DNA from: Lachnospiraceae bacterium
GTDB taxonomy: Bacteria; Bacillota; Clostridia; Lachnospirales; Lachnospiraceae
Direction: 5' to 3'
DNA length: 48,092 nt
Assembly (NCBI GenBank): GCA_900770785.1
Contig: CAAGLJ010000169.1
Span: 1 to 48,092, forward strand
Positions 7,435-15,364 of this stretch are shown here, in pieces (the first letter of the stretch is position 1; every line of letters starts with the position of its first letter). The notes beneath the pieces were generated by a model. That model was given only the letters and a program-made list of their open reading frames with translations, was not told where the DNA came from and ran no database searches. Made by a program: the position numbers and the translations under genes.

Positions 7435-7754
7435 TGGTTAAAGAGACAAAGGATAAGTGTGAGAGAGAAAAGATTATTGTAGCACAGATGATAGCCTTAT
7501 ATTGTAAAAAACAGCACAGGTCAAAGCAGCTTTGTGCGGATTGTGCCAGCCTTGCAGAATATGCAAGACTCAGAAGTGATAAATGTCCATTTATGGAGAC
7601 TAAGCTCTTTTGTTCAAACTGTAAAGTACATTGCTACCAGCCGGAAATGAGAGAAAAAATCAGACAGGTTATGCGTTTCTCCGGGCCAAGAATGCTTTTC
7701 TACCATCCTGTATTAGCCATACGCCATGTAATCGAATCACAAAAGGAAAAATAG
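7434..7754 (+). CDS. YgbA family (nitrous oxide-stimulated promoter family) cysteine protein
   Basis: 106-residue protein of the family that includes E. coli YgbA, a gene of the nitric-oxide-responsive NsrR regulon. The six conserved cysteines are CADC (near 38), KCPF (near 54), and CSNCKVHC (near 62), followed by the signature PEMREKIRQVMRFSGPRMLFYHP. The C-x2-C pattern suggests a metal or iron-sulfur site, but the function is not established. The start ATG shares one base with the stop of the ABC gene, so it is in the same operon and coupled. Family call is firm; role is open. Confidence 0.88.
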   Translation: MVKETKDKCEREKIIVAQMIALYCKKQHRSKQLCADCASLAEYARLRSDKCPFMETKLFCSNCKVHCYQPEMREKIRQVMRFSGPRMLFYHPVLAIRHVIESQKEK

Positions 7755-7764
7755 AGCGAAAAAA

Positions 7765-8136
7765 ATGAACATTAAGCGGATAATATATATTATGACAGGC
7801 TGTATAGGTGTGGGAATGGGAGCTGTAGGGGCTGTAGTCCCCATGCTGCCCGCATTTCCGTTTTTGCTTTTAGCGGCATATTGTTTTGGCAGAAGCTCAG
7901 AGAGATTGAATAACTGGTTTATTAATACGAAGCTTTATAAGAACAATCTGGAAAGCTATGTACGGGAAAGAGGAATGACCCGGAAAACCAAAATCCGTGT
8001 TATGGTTACCGTAACGGTTCTGATGTCCGTTGGCTTTATCATGATGAGCCGTATTCCCATAGGAAGAGCCCTTCTGGTGGGTGTGTGGCTGTTCCATATT
8101 CTGTACTTTATTTTTGGGGTAAAAACAATAGAGTAA
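7765..8136 (+). CDS. DUF454 (YbaN-type) small inner-membrane protein
   Basis: 123-residue protein with an N-terminal hydrophobic hairpin (residues 5-40, GAVGAVVPMLPAFPFLLLAAYCFGRSSERLNNWF, the DUF454 signature in shortened quotation: VVPMLPAFPFLLLA) and two further membrane segments after residue 73. It starts 10 bases after the YgbA-family gene and is the last gene of the operon. DUF454 genes often lie near iron or heme uptake genes in other bacteria; this agrees with the operator but proves nothing. Function unknown. Confidence 0.88.
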   Translation: MNIKRIIYIMTGCIGVGMGAVGAVVPMLPAFPFLLLAAYCFGRSSERLNNWFINTKLYKNNLESYVRERGMTRKTKIRVMVTVTVLMSVGFIMMSRIPIGRALLVGVWLFHILYFIFGVKTIE

Positions 8137-8162
8137 TTTCCCTACTCCTGTCAGAAATAAAA

Positions 8163-8171
8163 TGGTATACT
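8163..8171 (+). promoter_or_regulatory. Extended -10 promoter for the lipoprotein gene
   Basis: TGG followed by TATACT (8166-8171). No good -35 is visible. It lies between the DUF454 gene and the next gene; no terminator is seen between them, so read-through is possible. Confidence 0.5.
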
Positions 8172-8223
8172 ATGCAGGAAAGCAGGATTCAGGATTACCA
8201 TGAATGATAAGGAGAGGAATAAA

Positions 8224-9243
8224 ATGCTAAAGATAATAAAATTAAGTTTACTTTTATGGGGCGCCCTGCTCTTATCCGGCTGCCATACCTCCGGTCAGTC
8301 TGAGCCTTTGGAGGAAACCATAGGGGAAAGAGAGGAACGTAAAATTGAATGGGAGGAACAGGAGTCGGGAACCGTAATTTATTATGGAAAAAAAACGAAT
8401 TCTTTTTATCAGGTCACTCAGCTCCCCTTTCCCACCTTCTGGGGTGGAGAGGCCTATTCCATTATTACCCCCGAAGGGGATTTGTATCTGGTAGACGGTG
8501 GTTTTCAGGGAGAAGATGGGGAGAGGGTTGCCCGGTATATTGAGGAGCATGGCGGTAAGGTTAAAGGGTGGATTCTGACCCATCCCCATGTGGATCATAT
8601 CGGAGCCTTTTTGGATTACATGAAAGAGAACAGTGGGAATGTAGAAAAGGTATATTATTCTCCCTTTACCAGAGAATTTTTCGAGGAGGAAAAAGACCCG
8701 GAAATCTATAATATCATCAATAATCCCAGAGCCATTCTGTTCTATGAATTTTTGGATGTACAGGCAGCAACCGCCGCTGAAGTGGAATACATCCCGCTTA
8801 AGGCAGGAGACAGGCTTTTACTGGGAGAGCTGGAACTGGAATGCTTCGCCTCCTTCGATGCCAGCCGTCGGGATGTAAATGCCAACTCTCTTGTGTTCAC
8901 CCTTTCCTATGAGGATTTTACCCTGCTGCTTACGGGAGATATGACGGAAGCCACGCTGGAGGATATTAAACTTACAGCGGATGCCCGGGCAAGAATCTGG
9001 CAGACTGACATCATCCAGATCCCCCACCATGGCTATATGGCAGGAATTGCCAGTGATGCACTGTATCAGGCAACCAGCCCTCAGTATGCACTGTTGGACT
9101 GTACTCTCGAGGAATATGAAAATAACAGTGTAAATATTCAGAACCATGTGGCAATGCTTGAACAGCTGGGGATAAAGGTAATTAAGCGGTTTACCTCTAC
9201 AAGCGGCAACAGGATTGTCCTTTTTGCTGGAGAAGTTCAGTAA
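8224..9243 (+). CDS. Metallo-beta-lactamase-fold lipoprotein (ComEC/Rec2 C-terminal domain-like)
   Basis: 339-residue secreted lipoprotein. I chose ATG 8224 because AAGGAGAGG stands at 8212-8220 in front of it and the protein then opens directly with a signal peptide; an ATG at 8200 would add eight charged residues. The lipobox LLLSGC places the lipidated cysteine at residue 20. An acidic linker follows, then a metallo-beta-lactamase fold with THPHVDHIG (metal site) near 117, a conserved LLLTGDMT near 240 and QIPHHGYMAGI near 265. The latter two match the hydrolase domain of ComEC and its free-standing relatives. It probably sits on the outer face of the membrane as a nuclease or phosphodiesterase; substrate unknown. 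Confidence 0.85.
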   Translation: MLKIIKLSLLLWGALLLSGCHTSGQSEPLEETIGEREERKIEWEEQESGTVIYYGKKTNSFYQVTQLPFPTFWGGEAYSIITPEGDLYLVDGGFQGEDGERVARYIEEHGGKVKGWILTHPHVDHIGAFLDYMKENSGNVEKVYYSPFTREFFEEEKDPEIYNIINNPRAILFYEFLDVQAATAAEVEYIPLKAGDRLLLGELELECFASFDASRRDVNANSLVFTLSYEDFTLLLTGDMTEATLEDIKLTADARARIWQTDIIQIPHHGYMAGIASDALYQATSPQYALLDCTLEEYENNSVNIQNHVAMLEQLGIKVIKRFTSTSGNRIVLFAGEVQ

Positions 9244-9266
9244 AATCAGCCAGAACCAGATAAACC

Positions 9267-9308
9267 AACCTGCCTATGAATGCGAAGGTATTCATAGGCA
9301 GGTTTTTC
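9267..9308 (+). terminator. Strong terminator after the lipoprotein gene
   Basis: Perfect 15-base stem (9267-9281 with 9290-9304), 8-base loop, followed by a T-run. Confidence 0.92.
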
Positions 9309-9321
9309 TCTTAAAACACTC

Positions 9322-9350
9322 TTGAAACATACGTTCGGCTATGCTATACT
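9322..9350 (+). promoter_or_regulatory. ruvAB promoter
   Basis: TTGAAA (9322-9327), 17-base spacer, TATACT (9345-9350) with an extended TGC. No obvious LexA (SOS) box of the Firmicute type GAAC-N4-GTTC is seen around it; the nearby ACGTTCG is not a full match. Confidence 0.75.
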
Positions 9351-9420
9351 TCTGAATGAAAAAGGTGACGCTCCCTGAGAAAAGGAGCTTTCCTGGAAAG
9401 AAAAGAGGATAAGGAATCAG

Positions 9421-10029
9421 ATGATTGCATATCTAAAGGGGACATTGGAGGAAACGGGAGAGGACTATCTTGTCCTGGAGGTGAACGGAATCGGTTATCA
9501 GGTAAAGACACCGGGAAGGGTTTTGGAGGCAGTTTCCGGCATGGGAAGTACAATTAAGCTGCATACCTATACCTATGTGCGTGAGGATACATTGGCCTTG
9601 TATGGCTTTCTTACCAGAGATGACTTGTCCATGTTTCAGCTTTTGCTGGGCGTAAGCGGTGTGGGACCCAAGGGAGCACTGGGAATTTTATCCCTGTTTT
9701 CGGCTGGTGAGCTGCGAATGGCTATTCTTTCCCAGGATGCGAAGGCCATCGCCAAAGCTCCCGGAATAGGAGCCAAGACCGCCCAGAGAATGCTGATTGA
9801 TTTAAAAGGAAAGGTCAGCTTTGAAGATACCTTTGGTGGGGCACAGGAGGAAGTGGTGGCAGCCATGACAGGGGATAATTATAGCCAGGCCCGTAATGAT
9901 GCTATGGAAGCCCTGACTGCATTGGGCTACAGTGCATCGGAAAGCCTGAAGGCCGTTTCAGCAGTCGCCATAACGGAGGAGATGGATAGTGAAGCCATTT
10001 TAAAAGCAGCCCTAAAGAAGCTTCTCTGA
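9421..10029 (+). CDS. ruvA: Holliday junction branch migration protein RuvA
   Basis: 202-residue protein that binds four-way DNA junctions as a tetramer and loads the RuvB motor. Domain I is an OB fold (MIAYLKGTLEE through YTYVREDTLALYGF), domain II carries two helix-hairpin-helix motifs (LLGVSGVGPKGALGIL near 77 and KAPGIGAKTAQRMLIDLK near 112), and the C-terminal RuvB-binding domain covers residues 155-202 (DAMEALTALGYS). The length is typical. ruvB follows after 72 bases. No ruvC is present, as usual in Firmicutes; RecU, also in this window, would resolve the junctions. Confidence 0.96.
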   Translation: MIAYLKGTLEETGEDYLVLEVNGIGYQVKTPGRVLEAVSGMGSTIKLHTYTYVREDTLALYGFLTRDDLSMFQLLLGVSGVGPKGALGILSLFSAGELRMAILSQDAKAIAKAPGIGAKTAQRMLIDLKGKVSFEDTFGGAQEEVVAAMTGDNYSQARNDAMEALTALGYSASESLKAVSAVAITEEMDSEAILKAALKKLL

Positions 10030-10101
10030 GTGGATAGCACCTTACTACAGAAAACATAAGCCTGTTTGGAGTATGCAATAAATTGAAGGAGCAGCGGCCT
10101 T

Positions 10102-11094
10102 ATGGCAGGAAGAATCATAGAAACCAATATACAGGAAGAGGATGTTAAGATTGAAGGCAGTCTTCGTCCCCAGTATCTTAAGGATTACATCGGTCAAAAC
10201 AAGGCTAAGGAGAGCCTTAAGATATATATCGAGGCAGCAAAGCAGCGGCAGGATGCTTTAGACCACGTACTGTTTTACGGCCCTCCCGGCCTTGGCAAGA
10301 CTACCCTGGCAGGTATTATTGCCAATGAGATGGGAGTCAACCTGAAAGTAACCAGTGGACCGGCCATTGAGAAGCCGGGAGAGATGGCGGCTATTTTAAA
10401 TAATCTTCAGGAGGGTGATCTTCTGTTTGTGGACGAAATCCATCGTCTCAACCGTCAGGTGGAAGAGGTTCTTTACCCTGCGATGGAGGATTATGCCATT
10501 GATATTATGATTGGGAAAGGGGCTACTGCCAGAAGTATCCGTCTGGATTTGCCCAAATTCACTCTGGTGGGAGCTACCACAAGGGCAGGACTTTTGACCG
10601 CTCCTTTGCGTGACCGTTTTGGTGTCATCCACCGTCTGGAATTTTACTCTGTGGATGAGCTTAAGCTGATTATTCAGCACTCTGCCCGAATTCTTAATGT
10701 GGAAATTGAAGAAAAAGGGGCAAGGGAGCTGGCCAGAAGGAGCAGAGGAACCCCTCGTCTTGCCAATCGTATTTTAAAGCGTGTGCGGGATTTTGCCCAG
10801 GTCAAGTATGATGGAATAATTACGGAAGAGGTAGCCAATGTGGCTCTGGATCTTCTGGATGTGGATAAGATGGGCCTGGATCATATTGATCGGAATATTC
10901 TGTTTACGATGATAGAGAAGTTTTCCGGAGGACCGGTAGGGCTGGACACCCTGGCGGCAGCTATTGGTGAGGACTCAGGAACCATCGAGGATGTTTATGA
11001 GCCTTACCTGATTAAAAATGGTTTCCTTAACCGAACCCCCAGAGGACGGGTAGTGACAGAATATGCCTATAAGCATTTAGGGCTTGAAATATAA
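10102..11094 (+). CDS. ruvB: Holliday junction branch migration ATPase RuvB
   Basis: 330-residue AAA+ hexameric motor driving branch migration with RuvA. Walker A GPPGLGKTTLA begins near residue 56, Walker B DEIHRLNRQVEE near 110, the sensor segment GATTRAGLLTAPLRDRFG near 155 and a C-terminal winged helix ending in RTPRGRVVTEYAYKHLG. The order SLRPQYLKDYIGQ at the N-terminus is typical. GAAGGAG lies about 13 bases before the ATG, a wide gap, but no better start exists given the conserved N-terminus. It forms an operon with ruvA. Confidence 0.97.
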   Translation: MAGRIIETNIQEEDVKIEGSLRPQYLKDYIGQNKAKESLKIYIEAAKQRQDALDHVLFYGPPGLGKTTLAGIIANEMGVNLKVTSGPAIEKPGEMAAILNNLQEGDLLFVDEIHRLNRQVEEVLYPAMEDYAIDIMIGKGATARSIRLDLPKFTLVGATTRAGLLTAPLRDRFGVIHRLEFYSVDELKLIIQHSARILNVEIEEKGARELARRSRGTPRLANRILKRVRDFAQVKYDGIITEEVANVALDLLDVDKMGLDHIDRNILFTMIEKFSGGPVGLDTLAAAIGEDSGTIEDVYEPYLIKNGFLNRTPRGRVVTEYAYKHLGLEI

Positions 11095-11112
11095 TGCTGA
11101 TTTCTATATAAT
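11084..11112 (+). promoter_or_regulatory. zapA promoter overlapping the ruvB stop
   Basis: TTGAAA (11084-11089), exact 17-base spacer, TATAAT (11107-11112). The -35 box lies in the last codons of ruvB. Confidence 0.75.
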
Positions 11113-11204
11113 GTATGTAACTGAACAGTTTCTTATAACTGCTTGGAAGGTAAGCATAAATTGTGGAAACAGAAGATTACTTTTATTCGTAGGAGTCGGG
11201 GCAT

Positions 11205-11615
11205 ATGGCAGGAAAAACAGATGCGGAAGTAATTATTGGTGGTAAGGTTTTAACCCTTTGCGGATATGAGAGTGAAGAATACTTGCAGAAGGTAGCTTCC
11301 TATATCAATAATAAGATGGTTGAATATAATAAGGTTGACAGCTTTCGCAGGCAGCCTGTCGATATGCAGAATATTCTTTTACAGCTGAACATTGCAGATG
11401 ATTATTTTAAGGCAAAGAAGCAGATTTCCTCTTTGGAGGAAGAGCTGGAAACTAAGGAAAAGGAGCTATATGATCTTAAGCATCAGCTGATTGCCGCCCA
11501 GATCAAGCTGGAGAGTACCGAAAAGAACCTCCGCAATGCCAATAAGGAACTGAATGACTCCGAGAAGAAGGTAATCCGTTTAGAAACAGAATTGAAAGAA
11601 AATAAAGGTAAATAG
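11205..11615 (+). CDS. zapA: Cell division protein ZapA with long coiled-coil tail
   Basis: 136-residue ZapA-family protein that bundles FtsZ filaments at midcell. The N-terminal globular part (EVIIGGKVLTLCGYESEEYLQKVASYINNK, positions 8-40, quoted in parts: TLCGYESEEYLQKVA) is the family domain. From residue 60 to the end it is a continuous heptad coiled coil, longer than the roughly 85-residue Bacillus ZapA. It has its own promoter and terminator, so it is a single-gene unit, followed by other division and wall genes. Family assignment is good. Confidence 0.85.
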   Translation: MAGKTDAEVIIGGKVLTLCGYESEEYLQKVASYINNKMVEYNKVDSFRRQPVDMQNILLQLNIADDYFKAKKQISSLEEELETKEKELYDLKHQLIAAQIKLESTEKNLRNANKELNDSEKKVIRLETELKENKGK

Positions 11616-11617
11616 TA

Positions 11618-11646
11618 CAAAAGAGCTGTCATTGACAGCTTTTTTC
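11618..11646 (+). terminator. Terminator after zapA
   Basis: AGCTGTC-ATT-GACAGCT stem followed by six T, with AAAAG on the upstream side. Confidence 0.88.
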
Positions 11647-11727
11647 ATACATGAGGATAGTATTTAAGCAGTATCGCAAGCAAAGATTGCGATATGCATG
11701 GGGATTAGTGTGAACAATAGGATTTTT

Positions 11728-13959
11728 ATGAAAAAAGTAGAATTACTTGCGCCTGCCGGTAATTATGAGGCCTTTTTGGGGGCCATACACGCAGGTGCAG
11801 ATGCCGTATACTTAGGAGGAACCCAATACAGTGCAAGAGCCTTTGCAGACAATTTTGATGAGGATACACTCTGCAGGGCTATTTCCTATGCCCATTTACT
11901 TGGACGCAAGGTATATCTGACCATGAATACCCTGGTAAAACAGCAGGAACTGGAGAATGTTTATTCCTTTTTAAAGCCCTTTTATCTGGAAGGGCTGGAT
12001 GGGGTAATCGTTCAGGATATTGGCCTGCTTTCGTATATCAGGGAACATTTTCCCCTGTTGGATGTACATATCAGTACCCAGATGGCCATTACAGGCCCCT
12101 ATGGAGCAAGGGTTTTAAAGGAGCTGGGAGCTACCAGAGTGGTGCCGGCCAGGGAACTTTCTCTGGAAGAAATGAAGCGGATAAAGGAAGAGGGTCTTGA
12201 GGTAGAGACCTTCGTTCATGGTGCCATGTGTTACTGCTATTCCGGGCAGTGTTTTTTCAGCTCCATGCTGGGAGGAAGGAGCGGTAATCGTGGAAAATGT
12301 GCCCAATCCTGTCGCCTTCCTTATCAGATTAAGCTTTCACAGGAAAAAAAGAAAGAAAAAAAATCCTTTCCCCAAAAAGAAGAGTATCCCTTAAGTCTCA
12401 AGGATATGTGTTCCATTGAGCATTTGCCCCAGTTAATTGAAGCGGGAATTGATTCCTTTAAAATAGAAGGGCGTATGAAGCGGCCTGAATATGCTGCGGG
12501 AGTGACGGCTATTTATCGAAAATATATCGACCAGTATTATGCTGCCGGCTGTCAGAGTCTTAACATTGAAGAGGAAGATTGGAAGAAGCTGAAAAGCCTT
12601 TATATCCGGTCAGACATTCAGGATGGCTATTACTATCGCCACAACGGGCCGGAAATGGTAACTCTCCATAAGCCCAGTTATTTGGGGACAGATGATATAC
12701 TGGTAGAAAATATTCGTAAGGAATATATTGAGACAGCACTGAAGGCCCCTGTTAAGGGCCGGGTAAGCTTAAGGAAGGGGGAGCCTCTTACCCTTACCCT
12801 TAAATACCATTGCCATACCATCACCGCACAGGGACCGGTGGTAGAGCAGGCAGTAAAAAAGGCGGTCAGCCATGAGGATGTTGAAAAGCAGCTGAAAAAA
12901 ACCGGAAATACCCATTTTTATTTTACCTGTCTGGAAATTGATATGGATGAGGATTCCTTCCTCCCCCTGAAAGCCCTGAATGAGCTTCGCCGGACTGCGT
13001 TTGCTTTACTGGAAGCAAAGCTGACCGAAGGAATAAAAGCAGAGCGAGCAGAAAGCCTGCTCAACACAGATCATCAAAATACCAGCCTCCAGACAGAAGA
13101 AAGAATAAAGGCAGCTTCTGAAAAGGAAGATTTTTTACCAAAAACATTCCTCATCACGCTTACTACCAGGGAGCAATGTCTGAAAGCCTGTACCCTTTCT
13201 CCAGCCCTTCCTCTTTTTGTAGCCTCGGATTTGCTGCTTGGCAAAAACAGGGAAGAGATAGGGGAGGCCTTAAGAAAAAGAGCTGTACAGGGAGGCCAGG
13301 TCTGGCTTAAGCTGCCGGAGGTTTTTCGCCATAAGGATATTCATTTTATGGAACATTTACTCCAGGATACTCAGGATTTTCTTACAGGAATGCTGATTTC
13401 CAATATGGAAACCTACGGTTACTTAAAGGCCAATGCCTACAAGGGAAAAATTGCCCTGAACCACCATATGTACATCTGGAATCAGGAAAGTATGGCCTTT
13501 TGGAGCAAAAAGGCAGAATCCTTCTTAGCTCCTCTGGAATGCAATAGGCGGGAATGGGAAAAACTTACGGATTCTCGCTTCAGCTACCTTGTCTATGGCA
13601 GAATTCCCATGATGGTGACGGCAAATTGTATTCGTAAGACAGGGCTTCATTGCCAGAAAACAGAGGTTTCCATGGAAGAAAGCCTAAGAGACCGCTATGG
13701 GGCAGATTTTCCAGTACAGGTAAACTGTAATTACTGTTATAATGTTATTTATAATTCCGTCCCTCTGTCCCTTCATGGATACCTGGATTCTATCAAAGCA
13801 CTGCCGGGAAGCTGCCTCCGCCTGGATTTTACAATAGAATCGCCTGCGGAAATGGAAGCGATTATAAGGGAATATGAGAAGGCACTTGAGGGAAGAGCCT
13901 ATGATTTTTCTTTCCTGAAGGAATACACTACGGGGCATTATAAAAAAGGAGCTTTATAA
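11728..13959 (+). CDS. Peptidase U32 family protein with DUF3656-type domain (RlhA/TrhP-like)
   Basis: 743-residue U32-family protein. The N-terminal barrel opens with KVELLAPAGNYEAFLGAIHAGADAVYLGG (signature in short: ELLAPAGN), and the U32 motif lies at residues 160-205: ETFVHGAMCYCYSGQC, then GKCAQSCRLPY, supplying four cysteines. A second cysteine pair lies in NCNYCYN near 675. Relatives RlhA and TrhP hydroxylate cytidine in 23S rRNA or uridine in tRNA, so an RNA-modifying role is more likely than proteolysis. I chose ATG 11728 (MKKVELL) because the upstream ATG 11698 lacks a ribosome site and adds ten unrelated residues; the AGGA before 11728 is weak. It precedes a SEDS/PBP pair by six bases and probably shares their transcript. 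Confidence 0.88.
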   Translation: MKKVELLAPAGNYEAFLGAIHAGADAVYLGGTQYSARAFADNFDEDTLCRAISYAHLLGRKVYLTMNTLVKQQELENVYSFLKPFYLEGLDGVIVQDIGLLSYIREHFPLLDVHISTQMAITGPYGARVLKELGATRVVPARELSLEEMKRIKEEGLEVETFVHGAMCYCYSGQCFFSSMLGGRSGNRGKCAQSCRLPYQIKLSQEKKKEKKSFPQKEEYPLSLKDMCSIEHLPQLIEAGIDSFKIEGRMKRPEYAAGVTAIYRKYIDQYYAAGCQSLNIEEEDWKKLKSLYIRSDIQDGYYYRHNGPEMVTLHKPSYLGTDDILVENIRKEYIETALKAPVKGRVSLRKGEPLTLTLKYHCHTITAQGPVVEQAVKKAVSHEDVEKQLKKTGNTHFYFTCLEIDMDEDSFLPLKALNELRRTAFALLEAKLTEGIKAERAESLLNTDHQNTSLQTEERIKAASEKEDFLPKTFLITLTTREQCLKACTLSPALPLFVASDLLLGKNREEIGEALRKRAVQGGQVWLKLPEVFRHKDIHFMEHLLQDTQDFLTGMLISNMETYGYLKANAYKGKIALNHHMYIWNQESMAFWSKKAESFLAPLECNRREWEKLTDSRFSYLVYGRIPMMVTANCIRKTGLHCQKTEVSMEESLRDRYGADFPVQVNCNYCYNVIYNSVPLSLHGYLDSIKALPGSCLRLDFTIESPAEMEAIIREYEKALEGRAYDFSFLKEYTTGHYKKGAL

Positions 13960-13965
13960 AGATTT

Positions 13966-15342
13966 ATGTATCACTACATTGTTGAGCTTTCCAAATATGC
14001 CATTGCTCTAATCATGGCTATCTATACTCTGGAATCCTTCATTGCACTGAAAAGAAAAGAGGACAGCACCAAATCAGGTGTATTCATCCGGCAAAACATA
14101 GAGCTGTTTCTGATTCAGTTTCTGGCCTATTTAAATATGTGCCTGCAGACAGGGCAGATTGAGTACCTGTTTTTCTATGCCTTTTTGCAGATTGCCTTAT
14201 TTTCTACCATTGTTCTGTATCAGATGCTTTATCCGGGAACCAACAGGCTTCTGGTAAATAATATGTGCCTTTTGCTCAGCGTCGGTTTTATTATGCTGAC
14301 CAGACTGGATTATAACAAGGCAGTTAAGCAGTTTTTTATCGTTGTAATGGGGCTTATTCTGGCTTTAATCATTCCTTATTTTATCCGTAAACTGGGGATA
14401 CTTAAGCATCTGGAATGGCTGTATTGCTTTGCAGGTATATTTGCCCTTGCCGTAGTGTTAATTCTGGGACAGGTTACCCAGGGCTCCAAAATCAGCTACA
14501 CGATTGCAGGAGTTACGCTCCAGCCATCGGAATTCGTTAAAATTATATTTGCCTTTTTCGTAGCGGCCTCTCTTTATAAGGCAAAGCATTTCTGGCAAAT
14601 AGCTGTTTCCGCTGTTTTTGCCGCTATCCATATACTTATTTTAGTGGTCTCCAAAGATCTGGGCAGCTCCCTCATCTTTTTTGTAGGCTATCTGTTCACT
14701 CTTTTGGCTGCTACCGGGAATTACCTGTACTTTATTGGAGGATTAATTGCCGGCTTTGGTGCCTCCATAGTAGCCTACCGGCTCTTCGGTCATGTGAGGG
14801 TTCGTGTGCAGGCCTTTCTGGATCCTTTTACGGTGATTGATAATGAAGGCTATCAGATGTCCCAGTCTCTTTTTGCTATTGGAAGTGGCAGCTGGTTCGG
14901 TACGGGTATTTATCAGGGAACTCCCTCCGACATCCCTTATGTGGAATCTGACTTCATGTTTTCTGCCATAGCCGAAGAGATGGGCGGAGTGTTTGCCATC
15001 TGCCTGATTTTCATCTGTCTCGTCTGCTTTCTGGCCTTTTTAAAGATTGCTGTGGGACTGGAGGATGAATTTTATCGCCTGACAGGCTGCTGCCTCAGTG
15101 TAATGTATATTTTTCAGATTTTTCTTACGGTAGGAGGCGGAATGAAATTTATTCCTTTAACCGGTGTAACCCTTCCTCTGGTCAGCTATGGAGGAAGCAG
15201 TGTTTTGACTACGGTCATCATGTTTGCCATTATGCAGGGATTACAGCTCATCAGGCAGGCGGAAGAGGAAGAAGCAGAAGAGATGGCGGACGAAGAGGAA
15301 GGGACGAAAGCCCTTTACTCCAGCCTGAGGAAACGGGATTAA
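13966..15342 (+). CDS. FtsW/RodA/SpoVE family (SEDS) peptidoglycan glycosyltransferase
   Basis: 458-residue polytopic protein with about ten membrane helices. It polymerises lipid II into glycan strands together with a class B penicillin-binding protein. SEDS hallmarks are visible: KISYTIAGVTLQPSEFVKI near 185, SKDLGSSLIFF near 230, the large extracellular loop with GSGSWFGTGIYQG and ESDFMFSAIAEEMG near 312-335, and TGVTLPLVSYGGSS near 400. The C-terminal tail is strongly acidic (EEEEAEEMADEEE). The PBP gene follows after 22 bases, the typical SEDS-bPBP pairing; the arrangement resembles the actinobacterial FtsW-PbpA pair. Whether it serves division, elongation or sporulation cannot be told from sequence. 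Confidence 0.92.
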   Translation: MYHYIVELSKYAIALIMAIYTLESFIALKRKEDSTKSGVFIRQNIELFLIQFLAYLNMCLQTGQIEYLFFYAFLQIALFSTIVLYQMLYPGTNRLLVNNMCLLLSVGFIMLTRLDYNKAVKQFFIVVMGLILALIIPYFIRKLGILKHLEWLYCFAGIFALAVVLILGQVTQGSKISYTIAGVTLQPSEFVKIIFAFFVAASLYKAKHFWQIAVSAVFAAIHILILVVSKDLGSSLIFFVGYLFTLLAATGNYLYFIGGLIAGFGASIVAYRLFGHVRVRVQAFLDPFTVIDNEGYQMSQSLFAIGSGSWFGTGIYQGTPSDIPYVESDFMFSAIAEEMGGVFAICLIFICLVCFLAFLKIAVGLEDEFYRLTGCCLSVMYIFQIFLTVGGGMKFIPLTGVTLPLVSYGGSSVLTTVIMFAIMQGLQLIRQAEEEEAEEMADEEEGTKALYSSLRKRD

Positions 15343-15364
15343 ACGCAAAATAAAGGTAGGTTTT

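Noticed and set aside
9300..9360. SOS (LexA) box at the ruvA promoter
   Set aside because: No GAAC-N4-GTTC type site is present near the -35/-10 boxes.
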